64,000 nucleotides of DNA from Streptomyces nymphaeiformis (GCF_014203895.1 NZ_JACHJY010000003.1:558001-622000); one strand, 5' to 3'. Positions 51,907 to 61,855 are shown, counted from the first letter of the stretch. The notes: generated from the sequence alone by a model not told the origin. Numbers and translations are program-made.

Positions 51907-53706
51907 TCACACTGCGGCGAGGGCGTGGAGGGTGGTGTCGGCGTAAAGACGGAAGAGCGGGGCGCTGTCGGGCAGCGTCGACGATTCGAGGAAGTCGAGG
52001 CTCGGTGCGAACAGCTTCAGGGAGATGTCCGGGGGCATGTCGTCGAGGCCGATGCCCTGGTAACGGGTGACGTGCGCGCAGGCGGCCGCCGCGCCGGTGA
52101 GGTTGGCGAAGTACGCGCCTGGCTTGGCTATGAAGATGGGCCAGGTGAAGTAGGCGACGAAGTCACCGAGGTCCGTGTGGGCGCCTATGCCGTAGCGCTG
52201 GTCGAGCCGGTCGAAGGCCACGGCCAGGCCAGTGCCGCGACGGCGGTGGATCTCGAAGTCGAGCGCTGCCAGTGCGGCCGTCTCCGTGAGCCCGGCGCGG
52301 TGCTCGAGTCTGGCAAGAATCGAGCACCGCCTCAGGGCGTCGGCCTCCTGCGGGGTGCGGCACACGTGGCGTGCGAGATCAGGATGGTGGGCCCACTGCT
52401 CGAACCACATGCTGACGTGTTCCAGCCGGTCGGCGGGGAGGTAGTCCAGGCCCGAGGCGGACGGCATGCGCTTGCGGACCAGGACGTGGTGCAAGGCATG
52501 GCCGAACTCGTGAAATAGGGTCTGGACTTCCTGGAAGGTGATCCGTCCCTCGCGGTGGAGCGGCACCGACACATAGGCGACGGGGAGGCCGTACGGGCCG
52601 AGGGCAGGTGCTGTTGCTGGTGCTGGTGCTGGTGCTGGTGCTGGTGCTGGTGCTGGTGCTGTTGCCGGTGATGCGGCAGGTCCTGCCGCGGCGGGGCGAA
52701 GGTCCAGCTTGAGCAGGCCGATCTCGGTGCTGTTCGATCTGACCTGAAGCACGGGCAGCTCGTCGCGGGTGAGAGCGGGCGCGGGTCGCAGGGTCAAGCC
52801 GAAGGCCTTCGAGGCCACGGCGCTGATGTAGGCGACGCACGCGTCCCACGCGAACAGGGGCGCCTTGGTCCGTCCAGCCAACTCTCCTATGGCAAAGCCG
52901 AAGTGGGTGAGGGGACGGCTGCCGCAGTCCTCACCGACGATGTCGCGGATCTCGTGTTCGAGCTGTCGGGTTCCGGCGATCGCCCGCGTAAGAAAGTCTT
53001 GGAGGAAGCCCTCGATGCTTGCCTCCGGCAGGCCTCGATTCTCCAGTGACTGGGCGAGTGCGCTCGCGTGGCCGGCTGCCACGGCTTGCTCGTGGCGAAG
53101 GGCGACCATCTCGTCGATGGTTTTCACCAGGGCGCCGAGGGGGGTGTCGCGCCGTTGCCGCCAGGCCCGGGTCAGCTTCTCGCGCGTCGCGGCACTGCGG
53201 GTACTCGCAACGAGCCGGTAGAACGCAATGGCCGGCGGCGTGGCGGCGGAGGCCGCGCCGAGCCGGTCGAGCAGGCGCGTCTGGTCTTCTTGTACCTCTC
53301 CCAACAGATGTCTGGCCTGCTGTACCAACGTGTCGAGGCGTGCCGAGGTGGTGCGGTCCCGTCCTGCCGTCTCCCGCAGGTGTGCGATCGCGTGGCGGCG
53401 GATCTCCTCGGCCGCGGCGTCGCGGCAACGCGTCCGGGCGAGGAGAGTGAGGAGCCGGGCGTTGGTGTCGGGGTCGTCGAAGAGTCGGGTCTGCCAGGGA
53501 ACGAAGCACTCGGCCGTGGTCGTGTCGTCGATGGCTTCCAGGTACAGGAAGACGTAGGCGGCGTTGTTGAGCAGTGTCAGGACCTCGGTCAGGTCCTCCT
53601 CGGTGAGCGAGTCGCGGGCGGCGAGGGTCTGGAGCCGGTGCGCCGCCGACAACAGGGAGGCCGCCATGTCGTGGACCCCTGGGCGCGGGCCGGTTGCAGT
53701 GGTCAT
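51907..53706 (-). CDS. M3-type zinc oligopeptidase
   Basis: A 599-residue member of the thimet/oligopeptidase family. The zinc motif is in TLFHEFGHALHHVL, with the third ligand in RLEHVSMWFEQW. An all-helical N-terminal half matches the family's channel-forming domain. A Pro-Ala dipeptide run (coded by a GGTGCT repeat) is inserted just before the catalytic half. It starts by ATGA overlap with the propeller gene. It is a paralogue of 59340-61160 and is shorter than OpdA (about 680). In this context it may trim or release the peptide product. Confidence 0.88.
   Translation of the reverse strand: MTTATGPRPGVHDMAASLLSAAHRLQTLAARDSLTEEDLTEVLTLLNNAAYVFLYLEAIDDTTTAECFVPWQTRLFDDPDTNARLLTLLARTRCRDAAAEEIRRHAIAHLRETAGRDRTTSARLDTLVQQARHLLGEVQEDQTRLLDRLGAASAATPPAIAFYRLVASTRSAATREKLTRAWRQRRDTPLGALVKTIDEMVALRHEQAVAAGHASALAQSLENRGLPEASIEGFLQDFLTRAIAGTRQLEHEIRDIVGEDCGSRPLTHFGFAIGELAGRTKAPLFAWDACVAYISAVASKAFGLTLRPAPALTRDELPVLQVRSNSTEIGLLKLDLRPAAAGPAASPATAPAPAPAPAPAPAPATAPALGPYGLPVAYVSVPLHREGRITFQEVQTLFHEFGHALHHVLVRKRMPSASGLDYLPADRLEHVSMWFEQWAHHPDLARHVCRTPQEADALRRCSILARLEHRAGLTETAALAALDFEIHRRRGTGLAVAFDRLDQRYGIGAHTDLGDFVAYFTWPIFIAKPGAYFANLTGAAAACAHVTRYQGIGLDDMPPDISLKLFAPSLDFLESSTLPDSAPLFRLYADTTLHALAAV
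52616..52660. repeat. GGTGCT hexanucleotide repeat (7.5 units)
   Basis: In-frame tandem repeat coding for the Ala-Pro linker of the M3 peptidase. It is prone to slippage, but in-frame, so length changes would not shift the frame. Confidence 0.9.
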
Positions 53707-54893
53707 CGGTCCTCCTCGGTGCGCGGCCGGAAGAGGAAGTGGTAGAGGGCGCCGGTGTACGAGGCTCCGTACATGTGGCCGTCCGGCCCGACGGCGGGGG
53801 TGATGTCCATCTCGGGTTCGTGGTTGGGGATGCCGAGCACCTGGCTGCTTTCCCACAGGAAGCGTCCGTCGTCGCGTCGCAGGCAGACGACGTTGCCGCG
53901 TTCGAAGGTGGCGATGAAATCTCCGGAGGGGAGCACGCTGAACGAGGTGTACGAACGGGGTGCGCCGAGGCGGGAGGTCCACAGGGCCTTGGTGTTGCGG
54001 ATGTCGATGCCGGTGGTGATGCCGTCCTGGGTTCCCACGGCAAGGACGGGCCCGGAGACTGCGGGGCTGGCGACGATCTTCCCGCTCAGGTCGATGCAGG
54101 ACCGGCTGCCGCCGGTGTCGGCGTCGAGGAAGTGCACGCGGCCGTTGACTGTGGCGACGGCCACCTGGCCGGTCGTATCCAGGGCGACGGGCGAGGCCTT
54201 GAGAGAGTGTCCGAGCTCGCGCCGCCATAGCTCGGTGCCGTCGGGCGCGAAGCACAGGACGTGTTCGGCGCAGCAGACCACGGCGTTGCCGCCGGCAGTG
54301 ACGGCAGGGCTGGCATAGGGGTCGCGATGGGCGGCGGAGCCGCCGTGTGCGGTGTGCCAGGGCTGTGGGACCGCACGTTCGAAGAGGATCCGGCCTGTGG
54401 CGAGGTCGAGGCCGAAGACACGGCCCCCGAAGGCGGCGACGAAGAGGATGCGCGCGGCGGGCATCGGGGCCGGGGTGGCGAAGACCTGTCTGCCTATGTC
54501 GGTCGCCCACACCAGGGTTCCGCGGAGGTCGAAGCACGTGATCAGGCCGCTCGTCGCGGCGACGAGGATACGTCGGCGGTCGGGGTCGACGACGAGCGAG
54601 GCGTAGACGGCGCTGTTGAGGCGTCTTTGCCAGTACACCTTGCTCAGGTCGGTGTTGTGGAACCGTACGTAGCCGTCGTCGGAGGCGACGACGACGCCCG
54701 CACCGGGCACGACGGCGGGTGTGGCGCTGACCGGTACGTCGACAGCCCGGTCGAGCGATCGGCTGTTGTAGGTCAATCTGCGGTATCCGCAGATGGCAGG
54801 TTCGCGGTCCCAGTAGGACGGTGTGTCTGCGCTGTGGAGGGGCAGGACAGACTTCACCGGGTCGTGGCGGAACGCCGGTGCTCTGGTCGGCAC
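53703..54893 (-). CDS. PQQ-like/outer-membrane-type beta-propeller protein
   Basis: A 396-residue cytosolic propeller with about seven blades of the PQQ-repeat type (VVASDDGYVRFHNTD; ITCFDLRGTLVWATDIG; TATGRILFERAV-like strands). No signal peptide or PQQ-dehydrogenase catalytic motif is seen, so a binding or scaffolding role is likely. The second GTG (54893) has GAGAGG at good spacing; a GTG at 54902 would overlap that site. It is the first gene after the attenuator hairpin and overlaps the M3 peptidase gene. Confidence 0.8.
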   Translation of the reverse strand: MPTRAPAFRHDPVKSVLPLHSADTPSYWDREPAICGYRRLTYNSRSLDRAVDVPVSATPAVVPGAGVVVASDDGYVRFHNTDLSKVYWQRRLNSAVYASLVVDPDRRRILVAATSGLITCFDLRGTLVWATDIGRQVFATPAPMPAARILFVAAFGGRVFGLDLATGRILFERAVPQPWHTAHGGSAAHRDPYASPAVTAGGNAVVCCAEHVLCFAPDGTELWRRELGHSLKASPVALDTTGQVAVATVNGRVHFLDADTGGSRSCIDLSGKIVASPAVSGPVLAVGTQDGITTGIDIRNTKALWTSRLGAPRSYTSFSVLPSGDFIATFERGNVVCLRRDDGRFLWESSQVLGIPNHEPEMDITPAVGPDGHMYGASYTGALYHFLFRPRTEEDR

Positions 54894-54937
54894 CGCACAC
54901 ACCTCTCTGTTCGTGTGTCCGACGTGGGGGCGGGGTG

Positions 54938-54973
54938 GGCCGGAGCCGAGGGCGGGTGCCCTCGGCTCCGGCC
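54938..54973 (-). terminator. Attenuator hairpin between peptide gene and biosynthetic genes
   Basis: A perfect 15-bp stem (54938-54952 with 54959-54973) with a 6-nt loop, starting 9 nt after the stop codon of the small peptide gene. Partial termination here would give more peptide transcript than enzyme transcript, as in many RiPP clusters. Confidence 0.8.
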
Positions 54974-54981
54974 GGCCTCGA

Positions 54982-55509
<528 letters not shown>

Positions 55510-55538
55510 TTGACAACCAACAAGGCCGTTGGTTAGCT
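55510..55538 (+). promoter_or_regulatory. Promoter and operator of the MATE-JmjC transcript
   Basis: TTGACA (55510-55515), 17 bp, TTAGCT (55533-55538). A perfect 7-bp inverted repeat AACCAAC-N6-GTTGGTT (55515-55534) overlies the spacer and -10, an arrangement expected for a repressor site. The predicted transcript starts near 55545, so the leader is about 95 nt. Confidence 0.6.
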
Positions 55539-55640
55539 CATGCATCCAACCGATCGGGGCCGCCCCGGTCCCTGGTTTTCCGTCTCGTCCGGGTAATTCA
55601 CCCGCTCCGTTTCGCGAGACGAGTTAGGCAATCTTCTGAG

Positions 55641-57002
55641 ATGAAACACACGCAGCTCACGGTGCGGAATTTCACCGACCTCTCCGGGACCGTCTTCGCG
55701 ATCATGCTGGTCAGCGTCGGGGCCGGCGCGATCGACCTGTTGATGATCGCGCCCAAGGGCCTCGACCACGTGGCCGCCGCCGGCCAGGGCGAGTTGATCG
55801 TGACGGCCGCCTTCGCGTTCTTCATCGGCCTGACCGACACCTTCAGCAGCCGTCTGGCCATGGCCGAGGGACAGGGCACGTCCGCGCAGCGGCTACCCGT
55901 CCTCGCAGGGGCGTTCCTACTGGCTCTCGTCCCCGCGCAGGTCCTCGCCGTCGTGGTGGTGCTGTGCGTGGAACCGTTGCTCACGCTCATCCACCAGGAT
56001 CCAGCCCTCGTCCCCCTGGTGGGCGACTACACCGCCATACGGATCGGGGCCGTATGCCTGGCCCTGGTCCATGTGGCCGTAGCCGAATCCCTGAAGATCT
56101 GCGGTCTGAAGCGCGTGGCCATGGCCGCGCCCGTCGTTGGCCTCGGCATCAACGCAATGCTGAACTGGCTGTTCCTCTACACCGACCTGTCCCGGCATTT
56201 CTCCTCCCCCGAGAGCGCAGTCACCGCCTCCACGGTCGGCGTGCAACTGGTGCTGGCAGCCGGCAGCCTGGTGGTGTTCCTCCGTCAGATGCGGCTGCGG
56301 GCCGAGTCCTTCGAACGGCCTGACAAGGGCGAGATGTGGGCGGAGTTCTCGTCCATGGTGCGAACGGCCCCCGGCATCGGGGTGCGCCACCTCAACGACT
56401 GGGCGGGGGCGGTGGTACCCACCCTGTTCATCGGCACCCTGGGAGTGGAGGCACTGGCTGCCACCGTCGTCGCGACGAAGATCTACACGGTGTTCTGCCG
56501 GGTGCCGCAGTCCTGCGTCTCCGGAGCGTTCATCTTCTACAGCTACGCAGTCGGCCAGGACAGCCCGGACCTCGCCAAGACCGCACGCAGGCTCCTGGTC
56601 TACATCGCCGTTCCCACCGGCCTCGCCGCCCTGCTCCTCGCGGCGGCGGCCTACAGCCTCGTAGACGTCTTCGGCAGCGGCGAAGCCGATGCCCGCGCCG
56701 CACTGTGGGTGCTGCTCGCTTTCATGCTGCCGTTGCCGTTCTACGTCCTGTCCGCCGGTTACGGCGAGATGCTGACAGTCCACCAGCGCGGCGGGCTCAT
56801 GTCCGTCTGGTCGACCGTGACCACTTACGCCATAGCCATTCCTCTTGCCTGGTACGCAGTGTCTGTCTGGGAGTCGCCTGCCCTGGCCATCGCCCTCGCC
56901 GGCCTCCAGACACCGATCCTCGCGTACGTCTTCGGCCGTGCCCTGCGCAAAGACCACTGGTCCCCTGTGATCCGCCCGGTCCCGCAGTCCCGGACGTCCT
57001 GA
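55641..57002 (+). CDS. MATE-family multidrug/peptide exporter
   Basis: A 453-residue membrane protein with about 12 helices; the N-terminal half has DLLMIAPKGLDHVAAAGQGE and the second half VVATKIYTVFCRVPQSCVSG. It lacks an ATPase, so it is driven by an ion gradient. The start at 55641 is chosen since the 48 codons before it have poor third-position GC, rare AGA/CGA/AGG codons and include the promoter; a frame from 55497 is thus unlikely. It probably exports or gives immunity to the product of the peptide locus. Confidence 0.82.
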   Translation: MKHTQLTVRNFTDLSGTVFAIMLVSVGAGAIDLLMIAPKGLDHVAAAGQGELIVTAAFAFFIGLTDTFSSRLAMAEGQGTSAQRLPVLAGAFLLALVPAQVLAVVVVLCVEPLLTLIHQDPALVPLVGDYTAIRIGAVCLALVHVAVAESLKICGLKRVAMAAPVVGLGINAMLNWLFLYTDLSRHFSSPESAVTASTVGVQLVLAAGSLVVFLRQMRLRAESFERPDKGEMWAEFSSMVRTAPGIGVRHLNDWAGAVVPTLFIGTLGVEALAATVVATKIYTVFCRVPQSCVSGAFIFYSYAVGQDSPDLAKTARRLLVYIAVPTGLAALLLAAAAYSLVDVFGSGEADARAALWVLLAFMLPLPFYVLSAGYGEMLTVHQRGGLMSVWSTVTTYAIAIPLAWYAVSVWESPALAIALAGLQTPILAYVFGRALRKDHWSPVIRPVPQSRTS

Positions 57003-57028
57003 CTCTCCCACAGCCGAAAGCCATCGCC

Positions 57029-58087
57029 TTGCCGAAACTCATACCCTCGACGCCCTTCTGCGGGCTGCCGCAGGCCGCCCTGGACGACTTCCCCGAAGGG
57101 GTCCATGCCGCCGTCATCGGCGCCGGATCGTCGCTCGGCAGCGCGCACCCGGGCAGCGAGAACGGGCCGTACTTCCTTCGGACCGCTTCCAGGGCCCTCA
57201 CCTGGGGACCCGGCAACCCGCAGATCTTCGACCTGCGCCATCGCCGTCAGCCGCTCGCCGGCGCCGTGGACCTCGGCGATCTCGACTTCACTGGTCTCGG
57301 CCTTTCCGAATCCCACGCCGCCATCCGCTCCGCCGTCGCCGCACTGCCGCCCGGTGTGGTGCCGTGCGTCATCGGAGGCGACCACTCCATCACCCTCCCG
57401 ATCGTCGAGGCCCTCACTGAGAACCGCGACGAACCCCTGTGGGTCGTGCAGTTCGACCACCACCTCGACCTGCAGATCTGGGAGGGGGCTCCCGCCGACC
57501 CGGACACCGCGCGGGACCCGATCTTCAACACCAACGTCATGTCCCATGTCTCGGACCAGATCGGCGCCGGTCGGCTGATCCAGGTCGGAGTGTCCCCGTA
57601 CGCGACCGTCGAAGCCGCCGACGCCCCGGCCATGGCCGGCTTCCTGGACCGGATCGGTACGCAGCTGTGCCTGTCCTCACGGGAGCTCCAGGACCCGGAG
57701 CTGTTCCGCTCTGCGGTCGGCAGCGGCCGCGACGTCCACTTGAGCATCGACATCGACGTGCTGCACCGCAACGAGATGTCGTCCACCGGCTACCCCGCCG
57801 AAACGGGCCTGAGCTCACAGGACCTGCTGCGGTTGCTCGATCTTGTCCTGGCGGGCAACCGGCTGGTCGGCCTCGACCTCGTCGAGTTCGCGGCCGCGCG
57901 CGGCGACCGCGACGAGAAGACCGTCTCGGACGCCTCGCGGGCCGTGCTCATCCTGCTGCACGTCTTGAGCCGGCTCTCAGCGCAGCGGTCCGCCCGCACG
58001 GAAGGCGACACTGCCCCCGGCAAGACACCCAGCACCCGACGAAGCGACGCCCAGCTGGGCCACGCACCGAAAAGGAGCCTGCCGTGA
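57029..58087 (+). CDS. Arginase/agmatinase-fold ureohydrolase, candidate peptide arginase
   Basis: A 352-residue ureohydrolase. Metal ligands are present: VIGGDHSITLP (His), FDHHLDLQ (Asp, His, Asp) and LSIDIDVLHRNE (two Asp), though the usual DP after this last motif is HR. The enzyme would use a binuclear metal centre to hydrolyse a guanidinium to an amine plus urea. The start is a TTG at 57029, the only suitable one after the MATE stop; exact N-terminus uncertain. Lying in a RiPP-like locus, it could convert Arg14 of the peptide to ornithine, as known peptide arginases do. Confidence 0.85.
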   Translation: MPKLIPSTPFCGLPQAALDDFPEGVHAAVIGAGSSLGSAHPGSENGPYFLRTASRALTWGPGNPQIFDLRHRRQPLAGAVDLGDLDFTGLGLSESHAAIRSAVAALPPGVVPCVIGGDHSITLPIVEALTENRDEPLWVVQFDHHLDLQIWEGAPADPDTARDPIFNTNVMSHVSDQIGAGRLIQVGVSPYATVEAADAPAMAGFLDRIGTQLCLSSRELQDPELFRSAVGSGRDVHLSIDIDVLHRNEMSSTGYPAETGLSSQDLLRLLDLVLAGNRLVGLDLVEFAAARGDRDEKTVSDASRAVLILLHVLSRLSAQRSARTEGDTAPGKTPSTRRSDAQLGHAPKRSLP

Positions 58088-59343
58088 CCGCCCCTACCAG
58101 CCCCGCGAGCACCCGCCGGACCGAGGGGAGGAACGCCTTCCAGGAGACCCTGCTGGGCATCGAGTACGGTCCCCGTCCAGACGTGGATCTGTTCTCCCAG
58201 GCCTGCGTCGAGCAATTCCAGGAGTTCCAGACCACTGCGTACGGCTACGACTTCGCGCAGGTCTTCGAGCCGAACGCCCTCACCGAGGTGGCTCTCCTCG
58301 CGGGCTTGGACCCTACGGCCGTCGCCGACCTCACGCACCGCCCCACGCCCGGTACCGTAAGCCTCGCCGAGCTGACCGAGCACAGCGCGGACCTCCCGGT
58401 CGTCGGCCTGGTCAACGTCGCGTCGGCCCTCATCAGCGTGTCCCGCTTCGGCTTGGCCGAGCGACTCCTCGACCAGGCCGCGGCCCGGTCCGCCACCGCC
58501 CGTGAGACCTTCGAGGTCGCCATGCTCGAACTCATCGTGGCCAACCGCCGTGACGACGGCGTCGGCTCACCGCGCGCCTTCGCCCGCATGCGGCAGGCCA
58601 TCGAGACCGGTGGCGTGCCCGCCGACCGCTCCCTGGACGGCTGTTCCCAGGCCGTCGTGTGGTACCTCAAGCGTAAGGAACTGCCCGAGGAGAGCTTCCG
58701 CTGGTACCTGCGGCTCGGCCGCGAACTGGTCGGCCGGCACTCCGACATGCCGACGGCCGCCGTGTCCTCCTGGTACCGGGCGCTCGCCATGAGCCCCGCA
58801 GCTGAAGGCGACGCTGTGACCACCCGTCAGTACATGGACAACGCCCGGCGTGCGGCCGAAGAGACCTATGCGCACACGCCCCGCGCCTACGAGCTGCACC
58901 TGCTCAAGACGTATCACGAGTCCTCCATCAAAGAGCACCTGTACGTCACGGGTGACATCGACAGGGCCGTGGAGTCGGGGCGCGACCTGATCGCGCTCGA
59001 CCCGGTGTGGGCGCCGAGCTACGGCGAGCTCGGCGAGGTGCTGGCAAAGGCCGGCCGCGCCGAGGCTGCGGCACGCATGTACGAGAAGGCCGCCGAACTC
59101 GGCCCGCCCTACTATGGCCACCACCTGCTGCAGGCCGCCCGGCTGCGGGAAAAGGCCGGCGACGGGGAGCGCGCCCTTGGGCACTACCAGTCGCTGACCG
59201 AACTGGCCCCCGACAGCGAGCCGCTCCTCGAGGCAGGGCTGGTCCTGGCCCGTACTCTCTCCCATGACTCCGCCGCCTACTTCGACGACGCGCTCGGCGC
59301 GCTCAGGTCGGGCGCCAACGCGGACGGCAGCGCTCGGTCATGA
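58084..59343 (+). CDS. TPR-repeat protein
   Basis: A 419-residue helical protein. The C-terminal half contains tetratricopeptide repeats (APSYGELGEVLAKAGRAEAA, then ARMYEKAAELGPP and HYQSLTELAPDSEPLLEAG). The N-terminal half is helical with no known domain. The GTG start overlaps the ureohydrolase stop (GTGA) and the protein overlaps the M3 peptidase start. A scaffold or chaperone that holds the precursor or connects the enzymes is the most likely role. Confidence 0.8.
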   Translation: MTAPTSPASTRRTEGRNAFQETLLGIEYGPRPDVDLFSQACVEQFQEFQTTAYGYDFAQVFEPNALTEVALLAGLDPTAVADLTHRPTPGTVSLAELTEHSADLPVVGLVNVASALISVSRFGLAERLLDQAAARSATARETFEVAMLELIVANRRDDGVGSPRAFARMRQAIETGGVPADRSLDGCSQAVVWYLKRKELPEESFRWYLRLGRELVGRHSDMPTAAVSSWYRALAMSPAAEGDAVTTRQYMDNARRAAEETYAHTPRAYELHLLKTYHESSIKEHLYVTGDIDRAVESGRDLIALDPVWAPSYGELGEVLAKAGRAEAAARMYEKAAELGPPYYGHHLLQAARLREKAGDGERALGHYQSLTELAPDSEPLLEAGLVLARTLSHDSAAYFDDALGALRSGANADGSARS

Positions 59344-61160
59344 CCGCCCGAGGCACTTCGCCCGGGACGGCACAGCGCTCAACGTCTGCGGGCCAAGCGG
59401 GCACGAACGCCGCCCCGGTCCCCGATGGGACCGACGAGTACCTGGCGCTGCTGTGGGGCCGGCTGAACACCGTGGTGGACACCGAGCGGCTGACTCAGGA
59501 CTCCATGGTCCGGCTGATGGCGGTGTACAACGACGTGGCCCACGTCTTCTACACCCTGGAGGCCCGCCAAGACCACGCCGAGCTCGAACGGCTGCATTCG
59601 TGGCGCAGGCGCTTCCACGACAACCCAGAGCTCGACGACCGCATCCTGCGCTTGCTGCTGGCCTTGAGCTGCCCGGATCCGGATGCGGAGGAGGCCCGCC
59701 TGGAGTACGTCGACCAGCTGCGCCGGGCTCGTTCTCTTGACCGGGCGGGACTCGCCCGCGCCGAGGGGCTGCTCACCGAGGCCCTGTCGCTGCTCGGGCA
59801 GGTACGCGAGGACCAGCGGCATCTGCTCGGCAGGCTCGGTGTGGCCGACCAAGCCGCCCGCCCCCAGCTCCTGTTCTACAAGCTGACCGGACAGGCTGAC
59901 AGCGCCGCGACGCGCGCCAAGCTGACGGCGGCGTGGCGTGCCGTGGGCAAGCGGCACCAAGGCCCGCTGGCCGAGGCCGTCGACCGGCTGATCGAGGAGC
60001 GGCGCGCGCAAAGCGCCGGCGAAGGGCACACGAGCGTCCTGGCGCGGACGCTGCGCCGTGCTCGTGCCGGCGAAAGTGACATCGAGACGTTCCTGCACGA
60101 CTTCCTGAGACGGGCGATGAGCGGCGCGGCCACACTCGAGACACAGACGGCGCAGGCCGTGGAGGTGGACGGGCCGCCACTCGACCATTTCGCCTACGCG
60201 CTGCGCCGGCTGACGCTCGGCGCACGGATTCCGTCGTTCGACCTCGACGAGTGTCTGCGCTACGTGTTCGCGGTTGCCCGTGCCGCACTCGGCCTGGAGC
60301 TGAGCCGTACGAGCACAGAAGCCGGCGGGATCATCGAAGTGTCGGCCCGGGCAGGCGGCCGGCCGGCCGGCTCCCTCACGCTCGACCTGTGGGACGCACC
60401 CCACAAGACGGTCGGCGCCAACCACACCCACGGGGTGCGCAACCGTACCGCCTGGCCGGGGCTCGAGCAGCTCCCCGCGGCCTACGTCACCTGTCGGTTC
60501 CAGCGCGATCCCCGGCAGCCGGGCCGCATCACCTTCCAGAACCTGCTGAGTCTGCTCCACGAGTTCGGACATGCCGCCAACCATCTGCTGATCGAGGGAC
60601 GCCTGTCCTTCCGGGCCGGTCTGGAGTACCTCCCACCGGAGCGGCTGGAATTCCTCAGCCTCTGGTTCGAGAAGTGGGCCTACCATCCCGAACTGGCCCG
60701 CTTCCTCTCCCTGCCCGGCGACGACGTCCGTGCACTGGACCGCTGCCGCCACATCACCATGCTCGAGTACCGGCGCTCATACGTGGAGCGCGGGGCGCTG
60801 GCCCTGCTCGACTTCGAGGTACACCGGCGCGGCCGCGGAACACTCCGCGAGACCTATCAGCGCTTGGACGAGGAGTTCGGAATCTCCCGCCACGTCGCCC
60901 TCGGTGATCTGTTGGAATATTTCACCCAACCGATGCTCCTGGCCAGCCCCGGGGCCAACTTCCACTACCTATGGGGGTCGGCCGACAGTTGCGCCCGGTA
61001 CGCCCCCTACCACGCCCTGCCCCTGGCCGAGGTGGAGATCCGGCCGGAGCTGCGTCGCTCGCTCGGCGACAGCTTCGACCTCGACGCACCCTCGGCCATC
61101 CCCGACAGCGGCACCGTCTTCGCCTTCTTCGACCGCTCCGACCTGGAAGGCATCGCATGA
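59340..61160 (+). CDS. M3-type zinc oligopeptidase, second copy
   Basis: A 606-residue paralogue of 51907-53706. Zinc motif LLHEFGHAANHLL with third ligand region RLEFLSLWFEKW; further matches are YLPPERLEF, AYHPELARFL and LDFEVHRRGRGT. An N-terminal tail (about 25 residues, rich in Thr/Ser/Gly) precedes the helical domain. ATGA overlaps both neighbours. Two divergent copies in one peptide locus suggest distinct cleavage steps, for example removal of a tail and trimming of residues. Confidence 0.88.
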   Translation: MTARGTSPGTAQRSTSAGQAGTNAAPVPDGTDEYLALLWGRLNTVVDTERLTQDSMVRLMAVYNDVAHVFYTLEARQDHAELERLHSWRRRFHDNPELDDRILRLLLALSCPDPDAEEARLEYVDQLRRARSLDRAGLARAEGLLTEALSLLGQVREDQRHLLGRLGVADQAARPQLLFYKLTGQADSAATRAKLTAAWRAVGKRHQGPLAEAVDRLIEERRAQSAGEGHTSVLARTLRRARAGESDIETFLHDFLRRAMSGAATLETQTAQAVEVDGPPLDHFAYALRRLTLGARIPSFDLDECLRYVFAVARAALGLELSRTSTEAGGIIEVSARAGGRPAGSLTLDLWDAPHKTVGANHTHGVRNRTAWPGLEQLPAAYVTCRFQRDPRQPGRITFQNLLSLLHEFGHAANHLLIEGRLSFRAGLEYLPPERLEFLSLWFEKWAYHPELARFLSLPGDDVRALDRCRHITMLEYRRSYVERGALALLDFEVHRRGRGTLRETYQRLDEEFGISRHVALGDLLEYFTQPMLLASPGANFHYLWGSADSCARYAPYHALPLAEVEIRPELRRSLGDSFDLDAPSAIPDSGTVFAFFDRSDLEGIA

Positions 61161-61855
61161 GCATCGCCCCCCCTACGGGTTACGTGAGGGCCGTCCTCGG
61201 GCCTCGCGACGAGGTCCTGGACCGCGTCCTGCGCCGGTCGCTCGACGGCGACCGGATGCCGACCATCATGGTGGACGACGCTGCGGGCCGCCTGCTGCAG
61301 CTGTTGACCCTGATACAGCGCCCCCGACGGGTCGTCGAGGTGGGCACGCTGTTCGGCTACTCCGCCATACACATCGCCCGGGGGCTGCCTCCCGGCGGGC
61401 GGCTGACCACACTGGAGAACGACCCGGCCGCAGCCGCACTGGCCCGGGAGAACTTCGAGATCGCCGGCGTCGCCGATCGCGTCGACCTCGTGGTCGGCAA
61501 CGCGGCCGATCACCTGGCGGCGGTGGAACCCGGCAGCGTGGGGATGCTCTTCATCGACGCCGACAAGAAGTCCTACCCCACCTACCTCAAGCTGGGCTTC
61601 CCCCTCCTGGAACCAGGCGGGCTGCTCGTCGCCGACGACGCCTTCGCCCAGGGCGACTTCGGACACGAGAGCGGTGGGGACGGCGAGGCGGAGTCGGCCG
61701 CCATCCACACCTACTGCCGAGCGGTGGGCCGGAGCCCGCTTCTCTTCTCGGCGTTCGCCGGAAGCGGCACGGGCCTGCTCATCAGCCGCAGGCTGGACGA
61801 CCCGGCCGAAGAACCCACCCGCGACACCATCGAGGAGGCCACCTGTGTCCACTGA
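61157..61855 (+). CDS. O-methyltransferase (CCoAOMT/catechol type)
   Basis: A 232-residue SAM-dependent enzyme. VVEVGTLFGYSAIHIARGLP is the SAM-binding motif, LTTLENDPAAAALARENF follows, then the metal-binding FIDADKKSYPTYLKL and LVADDAF. This family needs Mg2+ and methylates catechols or related hydroxyls. Here a Tyr-derived hydroxyl on the peptide (Tyr4/Tyr6) or another hydroxylated residue is a plausible target. It overlaps the peptidase gene (ATGA). Confidence 0.88.
   Translation: MSIAPPTGYVRAVLGPRDEVLDRVLRRSLDGDRMPTIMVDDAAGRLLQLLTLIQRPRRVVEVGTLFGYSAIHIARGLPPGGRLTTLENDPAAAALARENFEIAGVADRVDLVVGNAADHLAAVEPGSVGMLFIDADKKSYPTYLKLGFPLLEPGGLLVADDAFAQGDFGHESGGDGEAESAAIHTYCRAVGRSPLLFSAFAGSGTGLLISRRLDDPAEEPTRDTIEEATCVH

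Noticed and set aside
52616..52660. CRISPR-like repeat
   Set aside because: Units are 6 bp with no spacers and code in frame for Ala-Pro; it is a simple repeat.
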